Source of the DNA: JACTOJ01 sp032335695
Lineage (GTDB): Bacteria; Bacillota; Clostridia; Clostridiales; Clostridiaceae
Length of the DNA: 64,000 nucleotides
Direction: 5' to 3'
Assembly: GCF_032335695.1 (NCBI RefSeq)
Contig: NZ_JACTOJ010000001.1
Span: 124,001 to 188,000 of the forward strand
A model generated the notes under the pieces. That model ran no database searches. It was not told the origin of the DNA and saw only the letters and a program-made list of their open reading frames with translations. Every line of letters starts with the position of its first letter. Positions within the stretch are counted from its first letter, which is position 1. Positions 50,599 through 60,031 of the stretch are shown here, piece by piece. The position numbers and the translations under genes are program-made.

Positions 50599-52074
50599 TT
50601 ATTCTTCAAAATTACCAGAAAGCTTATGAAGAAGAGACTGTTTTAAATCCCAAAGGTTTTGAGATAGATCTATATAATAATTATGAGGATTTTCAAATCT
50701 TAGCACTTCAGGCCAAAGCTTATTTACTTCATCTTTAGCAAAACTTCTCAATGTGAGAGCATCAGGACTTTTGTATATTGTTTTCCCATTCTCGAATATT
50801 TTAACTTGAAGCTCTTTAATGTAATAGTTCTTAATTTTCTTCTTCTTCCAAGTATATACAGGGTCAAATATAGTTAAAGGCTTAGTAACGTCTATAACCT
50901 CATTATTTAGTGTAAGCAAATCTGCTATTGCCTTGTCAGAACTTTTTTCAAATATTCTATATATTTTTTTGAAACCAGGATTGGTTATTTTTTCCTCGTT
51001 TTCACTAATCTTAATCTTAGGAATTATTTCTCCATTTTCTTCTAGGGCAGAAAGCTTATATACACCGCCGAAAACAGGTTCTGATTTAGCAGTGATAAGT
51101 CTTTCTCCTACGCCGAAGCCGTCTACTTTTGCCCCTTGAGATAACACATCTGAAATTATATGCTCATCTAAGGAATTGGATATTATTATTTTAGCGTCTG
51201 AAAAACCCGCCTCATCCAGCATTTGTCTGCACATCTTAGTAAGATAAGTTATATCACCGCTATCGATTCTTATGCCTGCAGGTCTAATTCCTTGAGGAAC
51301 TAAAATTTCTTTAAACACTTTTATAGCATTTGGCATGCCTGATTTTAGCACATTATAGGTATCAACTAAAAGTGTACAGTTATTTGGATAGGTTAATGCC
51401 CATGCCTTGAAAGCTTCATATTCTGTAGGAAATAACTGAACCCAGCTGTGAGCCATAGTACCTGTGCTAGGAACCTTAAACATTTCTTCAGAGATAGTGC
51501 AGGCTGTAGAAGAGCATCCGCCAATTACTGCAGCTCTAGCGCCATATATAGCTCCGTCGTAACCTTGAGCTCGTCTAGAACCAAATTCCATAACAGGTCT
51601 TCCATCAGCTGCTCTGCAAATCCTATTAGCTTTAGTTGCTATGAGAGTCTGATGATTAATGGTTAGAAGAATCATTGTTTCTACGAATTGAGCTTGTATA
51701 ACAGGGCCCTTTACTGTAACCAAAGGCTCGTTTGGAAATACGGGGTTACCTTCAGGTACAGCCCAAACATCGCAGCTAAAATTAAAGTCTTTAAGATAGT
51801 TTATAAAGTCATCACTGAATATATTTTTACTTTTGAGAAATTGTATATCCTCATCAGTAAATTTTAAGTTGGAAAGATATTCTATAAGCTGCTCTACTCC
51901 AGCCATAATACAATATCCGCCTCCGTCTGGAACTCTTCTGAAAAACATATCAAAATAGGCAATTTTATTTCCTACACCGTTTTTTAGATATCCATTTCCC
52001 ATGGTAAGCTCATAGAAATCTACTAACATAGTTAGATTTCTTTCATTTTTCACATCAAATCCATTAGAATTCAT
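50599..52074 (-). CDS. pncB: Nicotinate phosphoribosyltransferase
   Basis: 491 residues. MLVDFYELTMGNGYLKNG, the catalytic-His-type segment STGTMAHSWVQLFPTEYEAFKAW, LLVDTYNVLKSGMPNAIKV and RIDSGDITYLTKMCRQ are diagnostic of the long bacterial NAPRTase. It makes nicotinate mononucleotide from nicotinate and PRPP in the NAD salvage pathway. AGGAG precedes the ATG. A single-gene unit. Confidence 0.95.
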   Translation of the reverse strand: MNSNGFDVKNERNLTMLVDFYELTMGNGYLKNGVGNKIAYFDMFFRRVPDGGGYCIMAGVEQLIEYLSNLKFTDEDIQFLKSKNIFSDDFINYLKDFNFSCDVWAVPEGNPVFPNEPLVTVKGPVIQAQFVETMILLTINHQTLIATKANRICRAADGRPVMEFGSRRAQGYDGAIYGARAAVIGGCSSTACTISEEMFKVPSTGTMAHSWVQLFPTEYEAFKAWALTYPNNCTLLVDTYNVLKSGMPNAIKVFKEILVPQGIRPAGIRIDSGDITYLTKMCRQMLDEAGFSDAKIIISNSLDEHIISDVLSQGAKVDGFGVGERLITAKSEPVFGGVYKLSALEENGEIIPKIKISENEEKITNPGFKKIYRIFEKSSDKAIADLLTLNNEVIDVTKPLTIFDPVYTWKKKKIKNYYIKELQVKIFENGKTIYKSPDALTLRSFAKDEVNKLWPEVLRFENPHNYYIDLSQNLWDLKQSLLHKLSGNFEE

Positions 52075-52239
52075 AATAAAAACTCCTATAAAAAAAATTT
52101 ATAAAACATTAACATTAATTTTAATACTACATTCAAATTTATACAATAGTATATATTTTAAATAAATCAGATATATAAGAATAGAAATTTATTCATATGT
52201 CAATAATTTTGATAAAGCTTTTATAAAGGAGATTAGATA

Positions 52240-54114
52240 TTGGTAAATAAATTAATTTTGGATGAAAATCAAAGAAATATAGTAGAAACACAAAATGAAA
52301 ATGTATTGGTAGTGGCATCGCCTGGTTCTGGAAAGACCACCGTTATTGTTAACAGAGTAGGGTATTTAGTTAAAAATAAAGAAATAATGCCTAATTCTAT
52401 AGTTATTATTACTTTTACTAGAGCTGCAGCTGAAAATATGAGAAAGAGGTATGAAGCTTATTTCTCTGAAAAAGAAATTCCTTTCTTTGGTACATTTCAT
52501 TCTTTCTTTTATAAAATTTTGAGAAGTCACATAGGAAATATAAAAATTATTAATGAGGCTGATGTTTTTAATGTAATAAATAGAAATTTAAAAAAAATAA
52601 TAGGTGAAGCTGGAGAAGAAGTAGTAAAAACCTTTATAAATTCTATATCAAGGTATAAAACAGAAGAAAGGCTAGAGAATGATAAGTTTTTTTATCCTAT
52701 AAGTAAAGATGTATTTTTAAAATGCTTTTTGGAGTATGAAAATTATAAAAAGCAGCTGGGACTTTTAGATTTTGATGATATAATGGCTAAAACCAAAGAA
52801 TTATTTAATGAGAAAGACATATTGAATTATTATAAAAGTATGTATCGATATTATTTAGTTGACGAATTTCAAGACTGTGATGATATACAAATGAATCTTC
52901 TAAAGCTTCTTTCAAAAGGCAATTCGGTATTTGCTGTGGGAGATGAGGATCAATGCATATATGGCTTTAGAGGAGCAAAGCCAAATTACATGGTGGATTT
53001 TCACAAACATTTTTTAAATGCAAGCAAGGTATATCTCACCAACAATTATAGAAGCGGAAAACAAATAGTTGATGCATCAGCATATCTTATAAATTGTAAT
53101 GAAATGAGAAATAAGAAAATATTTAAATGCAATGAAAATAAGGATGGAAGTGTAAATTTTCAATGCATAAAAAATGAAAAGGACCAGAGCAAGCAGATTA
53201 TTGACATTATAGACAGTTTAGTATATAACAATGAGATAAAATATAAGGATAATGCTATTTTATACAGGACTAATATTGAGAGCCGAAGCATAATAGATGA
53301 ACTTATCATACGCAAAATACCTTTTGTTTTATTGGATAAGAGCTATAATTTCTTTAATCATTTTATTTGTAAGGATATAATGAGCTATATAAGATTAAGC
53401 ATGGATTTAACTCATAGAGAAAGCTTTATAAGAATAGTAAACAGACCCTTTAGATATATAAGTAAAGTGAACTTAAATAAATTAAAATCGTATCCATATA
53501 AAAGCGATTGTTTCAATGTTGTGTTTTCAATATCATCTCTTCCTATATACCAATATAAGGATTTGCATAAATTGAAAGAAAAAATATTTTGGATTAACAG
53601 CTTAGATATTGAGGATATAGTTGATTATATATTGTATAAAATAAAATATATAGACTATCTTAAAGAATATTCTAAAAAAAGTGGTATGCCTATTGAAGAG
53701 ATTTTAGATATAGTGCAGGAATTCAACTCCAGTATTACTCAGTTTTCTTCTATTTCAAACTTTTTTCAGCATGTTGAAAAAATAAATAAAAACATAGATA
53801 AAAGGAAAAGCAATGAAGATGGAGTTGTTTTAAGTACCATTCATGGAGTTAAAGGTATGGAATTCAATAATGTTTTCATCGTAAATTGCATAAATGGACA
53901 GATTCCCTATGAAAGGGAAAATAAAAAAACTAATATTGAAGAGGAAAGACGGTTGTTTTATGTAGCCATTACACGAGCAAAAGAAAATATTTTTATGTTT
54001 TCGCCAGGTGTTTTCAAGGAAAAAACTGTAGAAATATCTCCATTTATAAACGAATGTGGAATAAATCAATTGAATGTAGCAAATTCATGTAATATAATTT
54101 GTTTAGAGCATTAA
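52240..54114 (+). CDS. UvrD/PcrA-like superfamily 1 DNA helicase (compact)
   Basis: 624 residues, shorter than PcrA (about 730-750). All SF1A motifs are visible: Walker A VASPGSGKTT (K32), ITFTRAAAENMRKRY, Walker B YLVDEFQD (about 204-211), VGDEDQCIYGFRGA, LTNNYRS, LSTIHGVKGMEFNNVFIVN and RRLFYVAITRAKE. It should unwind DNA 3' to 5'. The C-terminal RNA-polymerase-binding extension of PcrA is missing, so it is a paralogue. The start is TTG at 52240 with AAGGAG upstream. It leads a likely five-gene operon. Confidence 0.9.
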   Translation: MVNKLILDENQRNIVETQNENVLVVASPGSGKTTVIVNRVGYLVKNKEIMPNSIVIITFTRAAAENMRKRYEAYFSEKEIPFFGTFHSFFYKILRSHIGNIKIINEADVFNVINRNLKKIIGEAGEEVVKTFINSISRYKTEERLENDKFFYPISKDVFLKCFLEYENYKKQLGLLDFDDIMAKTKELFNEKDILNYYKSMYRYYLVDEFQDCDDIQMNLLKLLSKGNSVFAVGDEDQCIYGFRGAKPNYMVDFHKHFLNASKVYLTNNYRSGKQIVDASAYLINCNEMRNKKIFKCNENKDGSVNFQCIKNEKDQSKQIIDIIDSLVYNNEIKYKDNAILYRTNIESRSIIDELIIRKIPFVLLDKSYNFFNHFICKDIMSYIRLSMDLTHRESFIRIVNRPFRYISKVNLNKLKSYPYKSDCFNVVFSISSLPIYQYKDLHKLKEKIFWINSLDIEDIVDYILYKIKYIDYLKEYSKKSGMPIEEILDIVQEFNSSITQFSSISNFFQHVEKINKNIDKRKSNEDGVVLSTIHGVKGMEFNNVFIVNCINGQIPYERENKKTNIEEERRLFYVAITRAKENIFMFSPGVFKEKTVEISPFINECGINQLNVANSCNIICLEH

Positions 54115-54142
54115 TTATATTATATGATGAGGTTGGATATAT

Positions 54143-56179
54143 ATGAACACTAAAGTTAATCCTAGTGAAGCAATATTTTCATTGGATATAGGGACTAGAT
54201 CTGTCATTGGTACAGTAGGAGTGTTAAAAGAAAAAAAATTTCATGTGCTTTATGAAAATTATGTAGAGCATGAAGAGCGTGCGATGTTAGATGGTCAAAT
54301 ACATGATATAACTTTGGTAGCTAATGCAGTTAATAAAGTTAAGCGGTCACTGGAAGAAAAACTTGAAATTAAACTTGAAAAGGTAGCCATTGCAGCAGCA
54401 GGAAGATTTCTGAAGACATCCACCGAAAAGTCAGAATTTAATATAGATGAAGACAAAGAAGTTGATAGAAATATTATAAGAAGTCTTGAACTCACTGCTG
54501 TAAAGAAAGCAGAGGAATCTATAAACAAGAATACACAAGGTAAGCTGTACTGCGTAGGATATAGTGTTAAAAATTATTATCTTAATGGGTATGTTATTAA
54601 TAATTTATTATCACACAAAGGTGAAGAAGTTGGTGTAGAAGTAATAGCAACTTTTCTTCCAAGGTCTGTAGTGGATAGCTTATATGCGGTTATGGATAAG
54701 GTTGGACTTAAGGTTGGAAGCTTAACTTTAGAGCCTATTGCAGCTATGGAAGCAGTTATACCTCAAAATCTTAGATTGCTTAATTTAGCACTTATAGATA
54801 TAGGGGCGGGAACTTCTGATATAGCTATAAGCAGCAAAGACAGCATAGTAGCTTATGGAATGGTACCGATAGCTGGAGATGAGGTTACAGAAGTCTTAGC
54901 TCAGAATTTGCTTGTGGATTTTAATACGGCTGAAAAAATAAAACGCCAGATATCTTTAACAGGCTCGTTAAAATACATGGACATAATGGGCTTAGAGAAT
55001 GAGATAACTAAGGAAGAAGTATATAAAATAATTCAGCCAGTGGTTGCAAAGCTTAGTGATGAAGTTTCAAGCAAGCTAATTGAACTCAATGGTGGTAAAT
55101 CACCAAATGCTGTTTTTTTGGTAGGTGGAGGAGCACATACCCCAATGCTTATAGATATGCTTTCTGAAAAACTGAATTTGCCAACTCAAAGGATAGGAAT
55201 AAGAGGCAGAGAGGCAGTGGTTGATGTAGCTGACAGTGATGTTAATTTGGGAAGCACTGGAGTAACTGTGCTTGGTATAGCACTTACTTATATTAAACAA
55301 ATAGGACATGATTTTATTGATGTAAACTTAAACGGAAGCGTAGTAAGTCTATTTAACTACAATAAGCATACTGTTATGGATGTTTTGGTTCAAGCTGGAG
55401 TGAATGCTAAAGTTCTTTTGGCTAGAAATGGAAAAAATATAAGATTTAATTTTAACGGAGCAAAACGTTTGGCCTTTGGCACTATGGCAGAACCGGCTGA
55501 AATAAAAGTTAACGGTGAAATGGCCTCTGTAGATACTTCAGTAAAAGAAGGGGATAAAATTGAAATAAAATACGCTAAGGACGGTAAAGATGCGGAACCT
55601 AAAGTTATGGATTATGCATTGACTTACGATTCTTTAAGCTTTTATTTTAACGGAGAAATATGTAATATAGAACCTATGGCAATAGTAAACGGTAAAAAAG
55701 TTGAATTTACAGAAACTATTAAAGAACAGGATGAAGTTCAAATAGTTGTTGCTAAAACCTTAGGTGATTTTATAAAGTATTATGTTGGTAAAGTGGAGCC
55801 AGATGCAAAGTTTTATTTGGGAGGATATCCTATAAATTATGATTATGAAATTAAACTTGAAGATAGAATTAATATGATTGTTGATGTAAATACTTCTTCT
55901 GATTCATCAAAAAGAGAGGAACAGAATAAAGATAATATAGAAAATGACCGTATGATAAAAGAAGAAACTAAAGTTACTAAGGCTGTTAAGGTGATAGTTA
56001 ATTCAGATACGATTGAACTTAAGGGAAAAGAAAAGTACATTTTTGTAGATGTTTTTAATTATATAAATTTTGATATGACTGTGCTAAGAGGAAAACTCAT
56101 ATTGAAACTTAATGGTAAAAATGCAAGCTACTATGATGATTTAAAAGAAAATGATGAGATAGAAATATATTGGCAGTAA
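54143..56179 (+). CDS. FtsA-like actin-fold ATPase with four C-terminal repeats
   Basis: 678 residues. The first 385 form an FtsA/PilM-type ATPase: phosphate-1 FSLDIGTRSV (about 12-21), a 1C/SHS2-like insert (80-200), phosphate-2 LIDIGAGTSD (217-226), adenosine motif LVGGGAHTP (326-334). FtsA is normally about 420 residues ending in a membrane helix. Here about 290 more follow, with the unit [VL]NG-x(n)-[IVL]K-x-x-D-x-[IV]-x-I at 454-477, 513-536, 557-581 and 654-677, probably small beta-grasp-like domains. No membrane anchor is seen. It may be a clostridial FtsA/PilM paralogue with a scaffold tail. Function unknown. Confidence 0.85.
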   Translation: MNTKVNPSEAIFSLDIGTRSVIGTVGVLKEKKFHVLYENYVEHEERAMLDGQIHDITLVANAVNKVKRSLEEKLEIKLEKVAIAAAGRFLKTSTEKSEFNIDEDKEVDRNIIRSLELTAVKKAEESINKNTQGKLYCVGYSVKNYYLNGYVINNLLSHKGEEVGVEVIATFLPRSVVDSLYAVMDKVGLKVGSLTLEPIAAMEAVIPQNLRLLNLALIDIGAGTSDIAISSKDSIVAYGMVPIAGDEVTEVLAQNLLVDFNTAEKIKRQISLTGSLKYMDIMGLENEITKEEVYKIIQPVVAKLSDEVSSKLIELNGGKSPNAVFLVGGGAHTPMLIDMLSEKLNLPTQRIGIRGREAVVDVADSDVNLGSTGVTVLGIALTYIKQIGHDFIDVNLNGSVVSLFNYNKHTVMDVLVQAGVNAKVLLARNGKNIRFNFNGAKRLAFGTMAEPAEIKVNGEMASVDTSVKEGDKIEIKYAKDGKDAEPKVMDYALTYDSLSFYFNGEICNIEPMAIVNGKKVEFTETIKEQDEVQIVVAKTLGDFIKYYVGKVEPDAKFYLGGYPINYDYEIKLEDRINMIVDVNTSSDSSKREEQNKDNIENDRMIKEETKVTKAVKVIVNSDTIELKGKEKYIFVDVFNYINFDMTVLRGKLILKLNGKNASYYDDLKENDEIEIYWQ

Positions 56180-56196
56180 AGTTAGGAGGAAACATA

Positions 56197-57396
56197 TTGG
56201 AAAATAAATTTGATTTTTATTCTCTAGCTAATGGTTTATATACCCAGTTAGTAGAGTGGAGAAGATATTTTCATCAAAATCCTGAACTTGGATATGAAGA
56301 GTTTAATACATCTAAAACCATAAAAGCATTTCTAAAGGCTGAAGGAATTGAATATACAGAAGTAGCCGGTACAGGAATATGTGGAATAATATGTGGCGGA
56401 AAAAGCAGTGAAAATTCTAAAACTATAGCTTTAAGAGCTGACATGGACGCACTTCCACTTCAAGATAAAAAAGCTTGTGAGTATTCCTCAAAAAGCACAG
56501 GAAGGATGCATGCTTGTGGACATGATGGACATATGACCATACTTATGGGAGCGGCTAAAATATTAAATAGCATAAAATCTGAACTTAAAGGAAATGTTAA
56601 ATTATTATTTGAGCCAGCAGAGGAAACGACAGGCGGCGCTAAAGTTATGATAGCGGAAAAAGCTTTAGAAAATCCTCATGTAGATGCAGTTATAGGACTT
56701 CATGTAGCAGAAGACTTAGAGTGTGGAAAAATTAAAATCAAGAAAAATGTTGTTAACGCTGCATCAAATCCTTTTAAAATAAAAATTATAGGAAAAGGAG
56801 GTCATGGGGCGCATCCTGAAGATACCATAGATCCAGTAGTTATTGCTTCTAACATAATAATTGCTCTTCAAACTATAGTAAGCAGAGAAATTCCTCCTGT
56901 GGATCCTGCGGTTGTGACTGTTGGTTATATTAATGGAGGAAGTGCACAAAATATAATACCAGAAGAAGTTAATATAGGCGGCATAATAAGAACTATGAAA
57001 TCAGAGCATAGAGAATATGTAGTAAAGAGAGTTAAAGAAGTAGCTCAAGGCATAGCAGCGTCCATGAGAGGAAAGTGTGAAGTTGAAATAGAGGAAAGCT
57101 ATCCTTGTCTTTATAATAATGATTTTATGGTGGATTTAGTAAGAAAAAGTGCTGAGGATGTAATAGGGGCAGATAATGTGTTTAATATGGAAAATCCTAG
57201 CATGGGAGTGGAAAGTTTTGCTTACTTCTCTTTAGAGAGGGATGCAGCATTTTATTTCCTCGGAAGTGGTAACAAAGAAAAAGGTATAGTGAATCCAGCT
57301 CATGGAAGCCTTTTTGATATAGATGAAAATTGCTTGCAATATGGTGTTGCCATCCAGTGCAAGGCAGCTTTTGATTATTTACAGAATTCTAATTAG
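56197..57396 (+). CDS. M20-family amidohydrolase/peptidase
   Basis: 399 residues from the TTG at 56197, with TAGGAGGA seven bases upstream; an earlier TTG at 56170 would overlap the FtsA-like gene. M20D motifs are RRYFHQNPELGYEEF, ALRADMDALPLQ, RMHACGHDGHMTILMG, EPAEETTGGA and GKGGHGAHPEDTIDP. Members remove acyl groups from N-acyl amino acids or cleave dipeptides such as diaminopimelate derivatives. The substrate cannot be told. Second step of the operon's FtsA-like/M20/RluA/flippase run. Confidence 0.93.
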   Translation: MENKFDFYSLANGLYTQLVEWRRYFHQNPELGYEEFNTSKTIKAFLKAEGIEYTEVAGTGICGIICGGKSSENSKTIALRADMDALPLQDKKACEYSSKSTGRMHACGHDGHMTILMGAAKILNSIKSELKGNVKLLFEPAEETTGGAKVMIAEKALENPHVDAVIGLHVAEDLECGKIKIKKNVVNAASNPFKIKIIGKGGHGAHPEDTIDPVVIASNIIIALQTIVSREIPPVDPAVVTVGYINGGSAQNIIPEEVNIGGIIRTMKSEHREYVVKRVKEVAQGIAASMRGKCEVEIEESYPCLYNNDFMVDLVRKSAEDVIGADNVFNMENPSMGVESFAYFSLERDAAFYFLGSGNKEKGIVNPAHGSLFDIDENCLQYGVAIQCKAAFDYLQNSN

Positions 57397-57426
57397 TTTT
57401 TAATATAATTTAATATGGAGGTACTG

Positions 57427-58380
57427 ATGAAGATAACTATAGGACAGAATGAGGCAGGGCAAAGGTTAGATAAGTTTTTAAGAAAATACCTAAAGGATGT
57501 TCCTCTTAGCGGTATTTATAGAGGTATAAGGACTGGGGATATAAAAGTTAATGGTAAAAAGGCTAAAGAGAAGTATGCACTTATAGAGGGAGATGAGCTT
57601 TTAATAAATTTGCAATCAAATGAAAAAAAGTCTCCTGATTATATTAAAGTAAATGCAGATTTAAAGATAAGCTTTGAAGATGGAAATATGGTTATTGTAG
57701 AAAAAAAACCTAATATTTTAGTTCATTCAGATAAAAAAAATGGAGAACCTACTTTAACCGACATTGTCATATCATACTTGGTAGAAAAAGGAGACTATGA
57801 TCCTTCAAGTGAAAGAACCTTTACTCCGGCATCTTGCAACAGACTTGATAGAAATACTTCTGGCATGGTTATATTCGGTAAAAACTATGAAAGCTTAAGG
57901 TTTCTTAATGAAATGATAAGAGAAAGGGATATAAAAAAATATTATTCCTGCTTGGTAAAAGGAAGAATTAAGGATGGAATATATGAAGGATACATAAGAA
58001 AAGATGAGGAAAATAATATTTCTAAAGTATATTTTGAGCCAGTAAAGGATTCTAAAAAAATCGCTATGGAGGTTAAAAATATACAAAGCAATGGGCTCTT
58101 TTCTTTTATAGAAATTGAACTTATTACTGGAAGAAGCCATCAATTAAGGGCTCATTTAAGTGAATTAGGTAATCCACTAGTAGGGGACGGCAAGTATGGG
58201 GATAAAAAGCTAAACAGTTTCTTTTTTAATAAATTTGGTCTTGACTATCAATTCCTATATGCTTATAAATTAATATTTTCTAATTGTCCAGAAAAACTTA
58301 ATTATATGAACAATAAAACTGTTGCGGAAACCCTTCCTCCAATTTTTAAAAAAATAAGAAATGATGTATTTAAATTTTAG
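57427..58380 (+). CDS. RluA-family pseudouridine synthase
   Basis: 317 residues from the ATG at 57427, with ATGGAGGT upstream. An N-terminal S4 RNA-binding domain (GQRLDKFLRKYLKDVPLSGIYRGIRTGDIKVNG) precedes the catalytic domain. Catalytic D141 is in CNRLDRNTSG, where most RluA members have HRLD; GRSHQLRAHLSELG and GDGKYGD follow. It should isomerise uridine in rRNA or tRNA. The exact target is unknown. Confidence 0.92.
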   Translation: MKITIGQNEAGQRLDKFLRKYLKDVPLSGIYRGIRTGDIKVNGKKAKEKYALIEGDELLINLQSNEKKSPDYIKVNADLKISFEDGNMVIVEKKPNILVHSDKKNGEPTLTDIVISYLVEKGDYDPSSERTFTPASCNRLDRNTSGMVIFGKNYESLRFLNEMIRERDIKKYYSCLVKGRIKDGIYEGYIRKDEENNISKVYFEPVKDSKKIAMEVKNIQSNGLFSFIEIELITGRSHQLRAHLSELGNPLVGDGKYGDKKLNSFFFNKFGLDYQFLYAYKLIFSNCPEKLNYMNNKTVAETLPPIFKKIRNDVFKF

Positions 58381-58400
58381 TATAGAGAGGTTTATGATTA

Positions 58401-60017
58401 ATGAAGGAGCAGTCTACCACTAAGGGATTTGCTATACTATCAGCAGCAAGTATGTTGGTAAAGGTACTTTCACTTTTATACGTACCTTTCTTAACACGTA
58501 TTCTCACCCAAAATGGTTATGGTATTTATGGTACTACCTATGCTATTTTTACGGTTATATATGTATTAACAAATTCGGGAATACCTGTAGCTATATCTAA
58601 ACTTATTTCTGAACTAATAGCACAAAAAAGATATAAAGATGTATCTCGAGCTTTCAAAATAGCTCGAGCTATGCTGCTTGCTTTGGGCCTGCTTATGGCA
58701 TTGCTTATGATAATTTTAGCAAAACCTTTATCAAATTTAGGTAACGCAAAAGAAGCTTATTTATCTTTGCTGGCATTGTCACCTACGATTCTTATAACGG
58801 CAGTATTATCTGCCTATAGAGGATATTTTCAAGGAAGAGGAAATATGACACCTACAGCTGTATCTCAAGTTGGTGAACAAGTTCTAAACACTGTTTTTAG
58901 TCTGGTATTTGCAGCTATATTAATTAAGTCAAATGTTGAGTATGGAGTGGCTGGTGCCACCGTGGGAACTACAGCTGGAGCTCTTTTTGCATGTATATAT
59001 CTGATGATTATGTATGAAAAAAATAAAGTTATAAAGCTTCCTAAGGGAGAGACCTATGAGGAGCAAGCAAGGCTTGCGCCTAAAACCTTAGTTAGAAGAA
59101 TAATTCATTATGGATTTCCAATAACCATGAGCGTGGGACTCCAGAATGCAGGAAACTTGGTTGATACATTTAATATAAGAAATAGATTAATGAAGGCTGG
59201 ATTTACTAGATTTATTTCTAACGAAAAGTATGGTACTTTATCACAATATAATACATTGATAAATGTACCTATAACTTTAATTTCCGCGTTAAGTGCAGCT
59301 ATACTTCCGTCTATTTCAGGAGCAGCAGCGTTAAAAGATAGAAAGCTATTACAAGCTAAGATAGGTTATGCGTTTAAGCTTTGTCTTATGATTTCTGTTC
59401 CTTCGGCAGTTGGACTGGCCGTTTTAGGTGGAAATATATTTTATGTGTTATTTCCTAATGGTGCTAAAGATGGGACTCTGCTTATGAAGTTTGGAGCCGT
59501 GGTTATAGTTTTAATGTCTATAGTGCAAATACAAAACACCATTCTTCAGGGAATGGGGAAAATGTATGCAGTTACGCTGTCGATGCTTTTGGGCATAATT
59601 GTTAAAATAGTGGCTAATTATATATTTGTGGCTGTACCATCCATTAATATTCTTGGAGCCATATTTGGAAATATTCTATGCTTTTTAATACCTTTACTTA
59701 TAAATAGGACATATATAAATAATACTTTAGGCATAAGAATAAGAACTTTAAGGTATGCAATAAGACCAGTCATAGCCTCCATTTTTATGGCTATTTCAAT
59801 ATACGCAGTAAAGCTGCCCTTAGATAAATTATTTGCAAATAAAGCTATGGGATCTACCTTCAAATTTACAGTTATTATAGTAGCTATAGCTGTAGGTGGA
59901 ATCGTATATGCTTATTCACTAGTGCTTTGCGGAGGAATAACTAAAAAGGATATGAACACACTGCCTCCTAGATTAGTGAAAATTATGCCTAACTTTATAA
60001 AAGAGAGAATGAGATAA
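58401..60017 (+). CDS. MurJ/SpoVB-type lipid-linked oligosaccharide flippase (YtgP-like)
   Basis: 538 residues, about 14 transmembrane helices. MOP-superfamily signatures: FAILSAASMLVKVLSLLYVPFLTRIL, GIYGTTYAIFTVIYVLTNSGIPVAISKLISE and SAYRGYFQGRGNMTPTAVSQVGEQ. The closest type is YtgP/MurJ, which flips lipid II outward. It is the last gene of the operon from 52240 and ends exactly where the convergent spoVB-like gene ends. AGAGAGG precedes the ATG. Confidence 0.9.
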   Translation: MKEQSTTKGFAILSAASMLVKVLSLLYVPFLTRILTQNGYGIYGTTYAIFTVIYVLTNSGIPVAISKLISELIAQKRYKDVSRAFKIARAMLLALGLLMALLMIILAKPLSNLGNAKEAYLSLLALSPTILITAVLSAYRGYFQGRGNMTPTAVSQVGEQVLNTVFSLVFAAILIKSNVEYGVAGATVGTTAGALFACIYLMIMYEKNKVIKLPKGETYEEQARLAPKTLVRRIIHYGFPITMSVGLQNAGNLVDTFNIRNRLMKAGFTRFISNEKYGTLSQYNTLINVPITLISALSAAILPSISGAAALKDRKLLQAKIGYAFKLCLMISVPSAVGLAVLGGNIFYVLFPNGAKDGTLLMKFGAVVIVLMSIVQIQNTILQGMGKMYAVTLSMLLGIIVKIVANYIFVAVPSINILGAIFGNILCFLIPLLINRTYINNTLGIRIRTLRYAIRPVIASIFMAISIYAVKLPLDKLFANKAMGSTFKFTVIIVAIAVGGIVYAYSLVLCGGITKKDMNTLPPRLVKIMPNFIKERMR

Positions 60018-60031
60018 TCATTCTCTCTTTT
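59999..60031. terminator. Bidirectional terminator made from two coding ends
   Basis: AAAAGAGAGAATGA (59999-60012) and TCATTCTCTCTTTT (60018-60031) form a perfect 14-bp stem around GATAA, with T runs on both strands. The plus stop (TAA 60015-60017) is in the loop and the minus stop (60018-60020) starts the stem. Confidence 0.9.
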
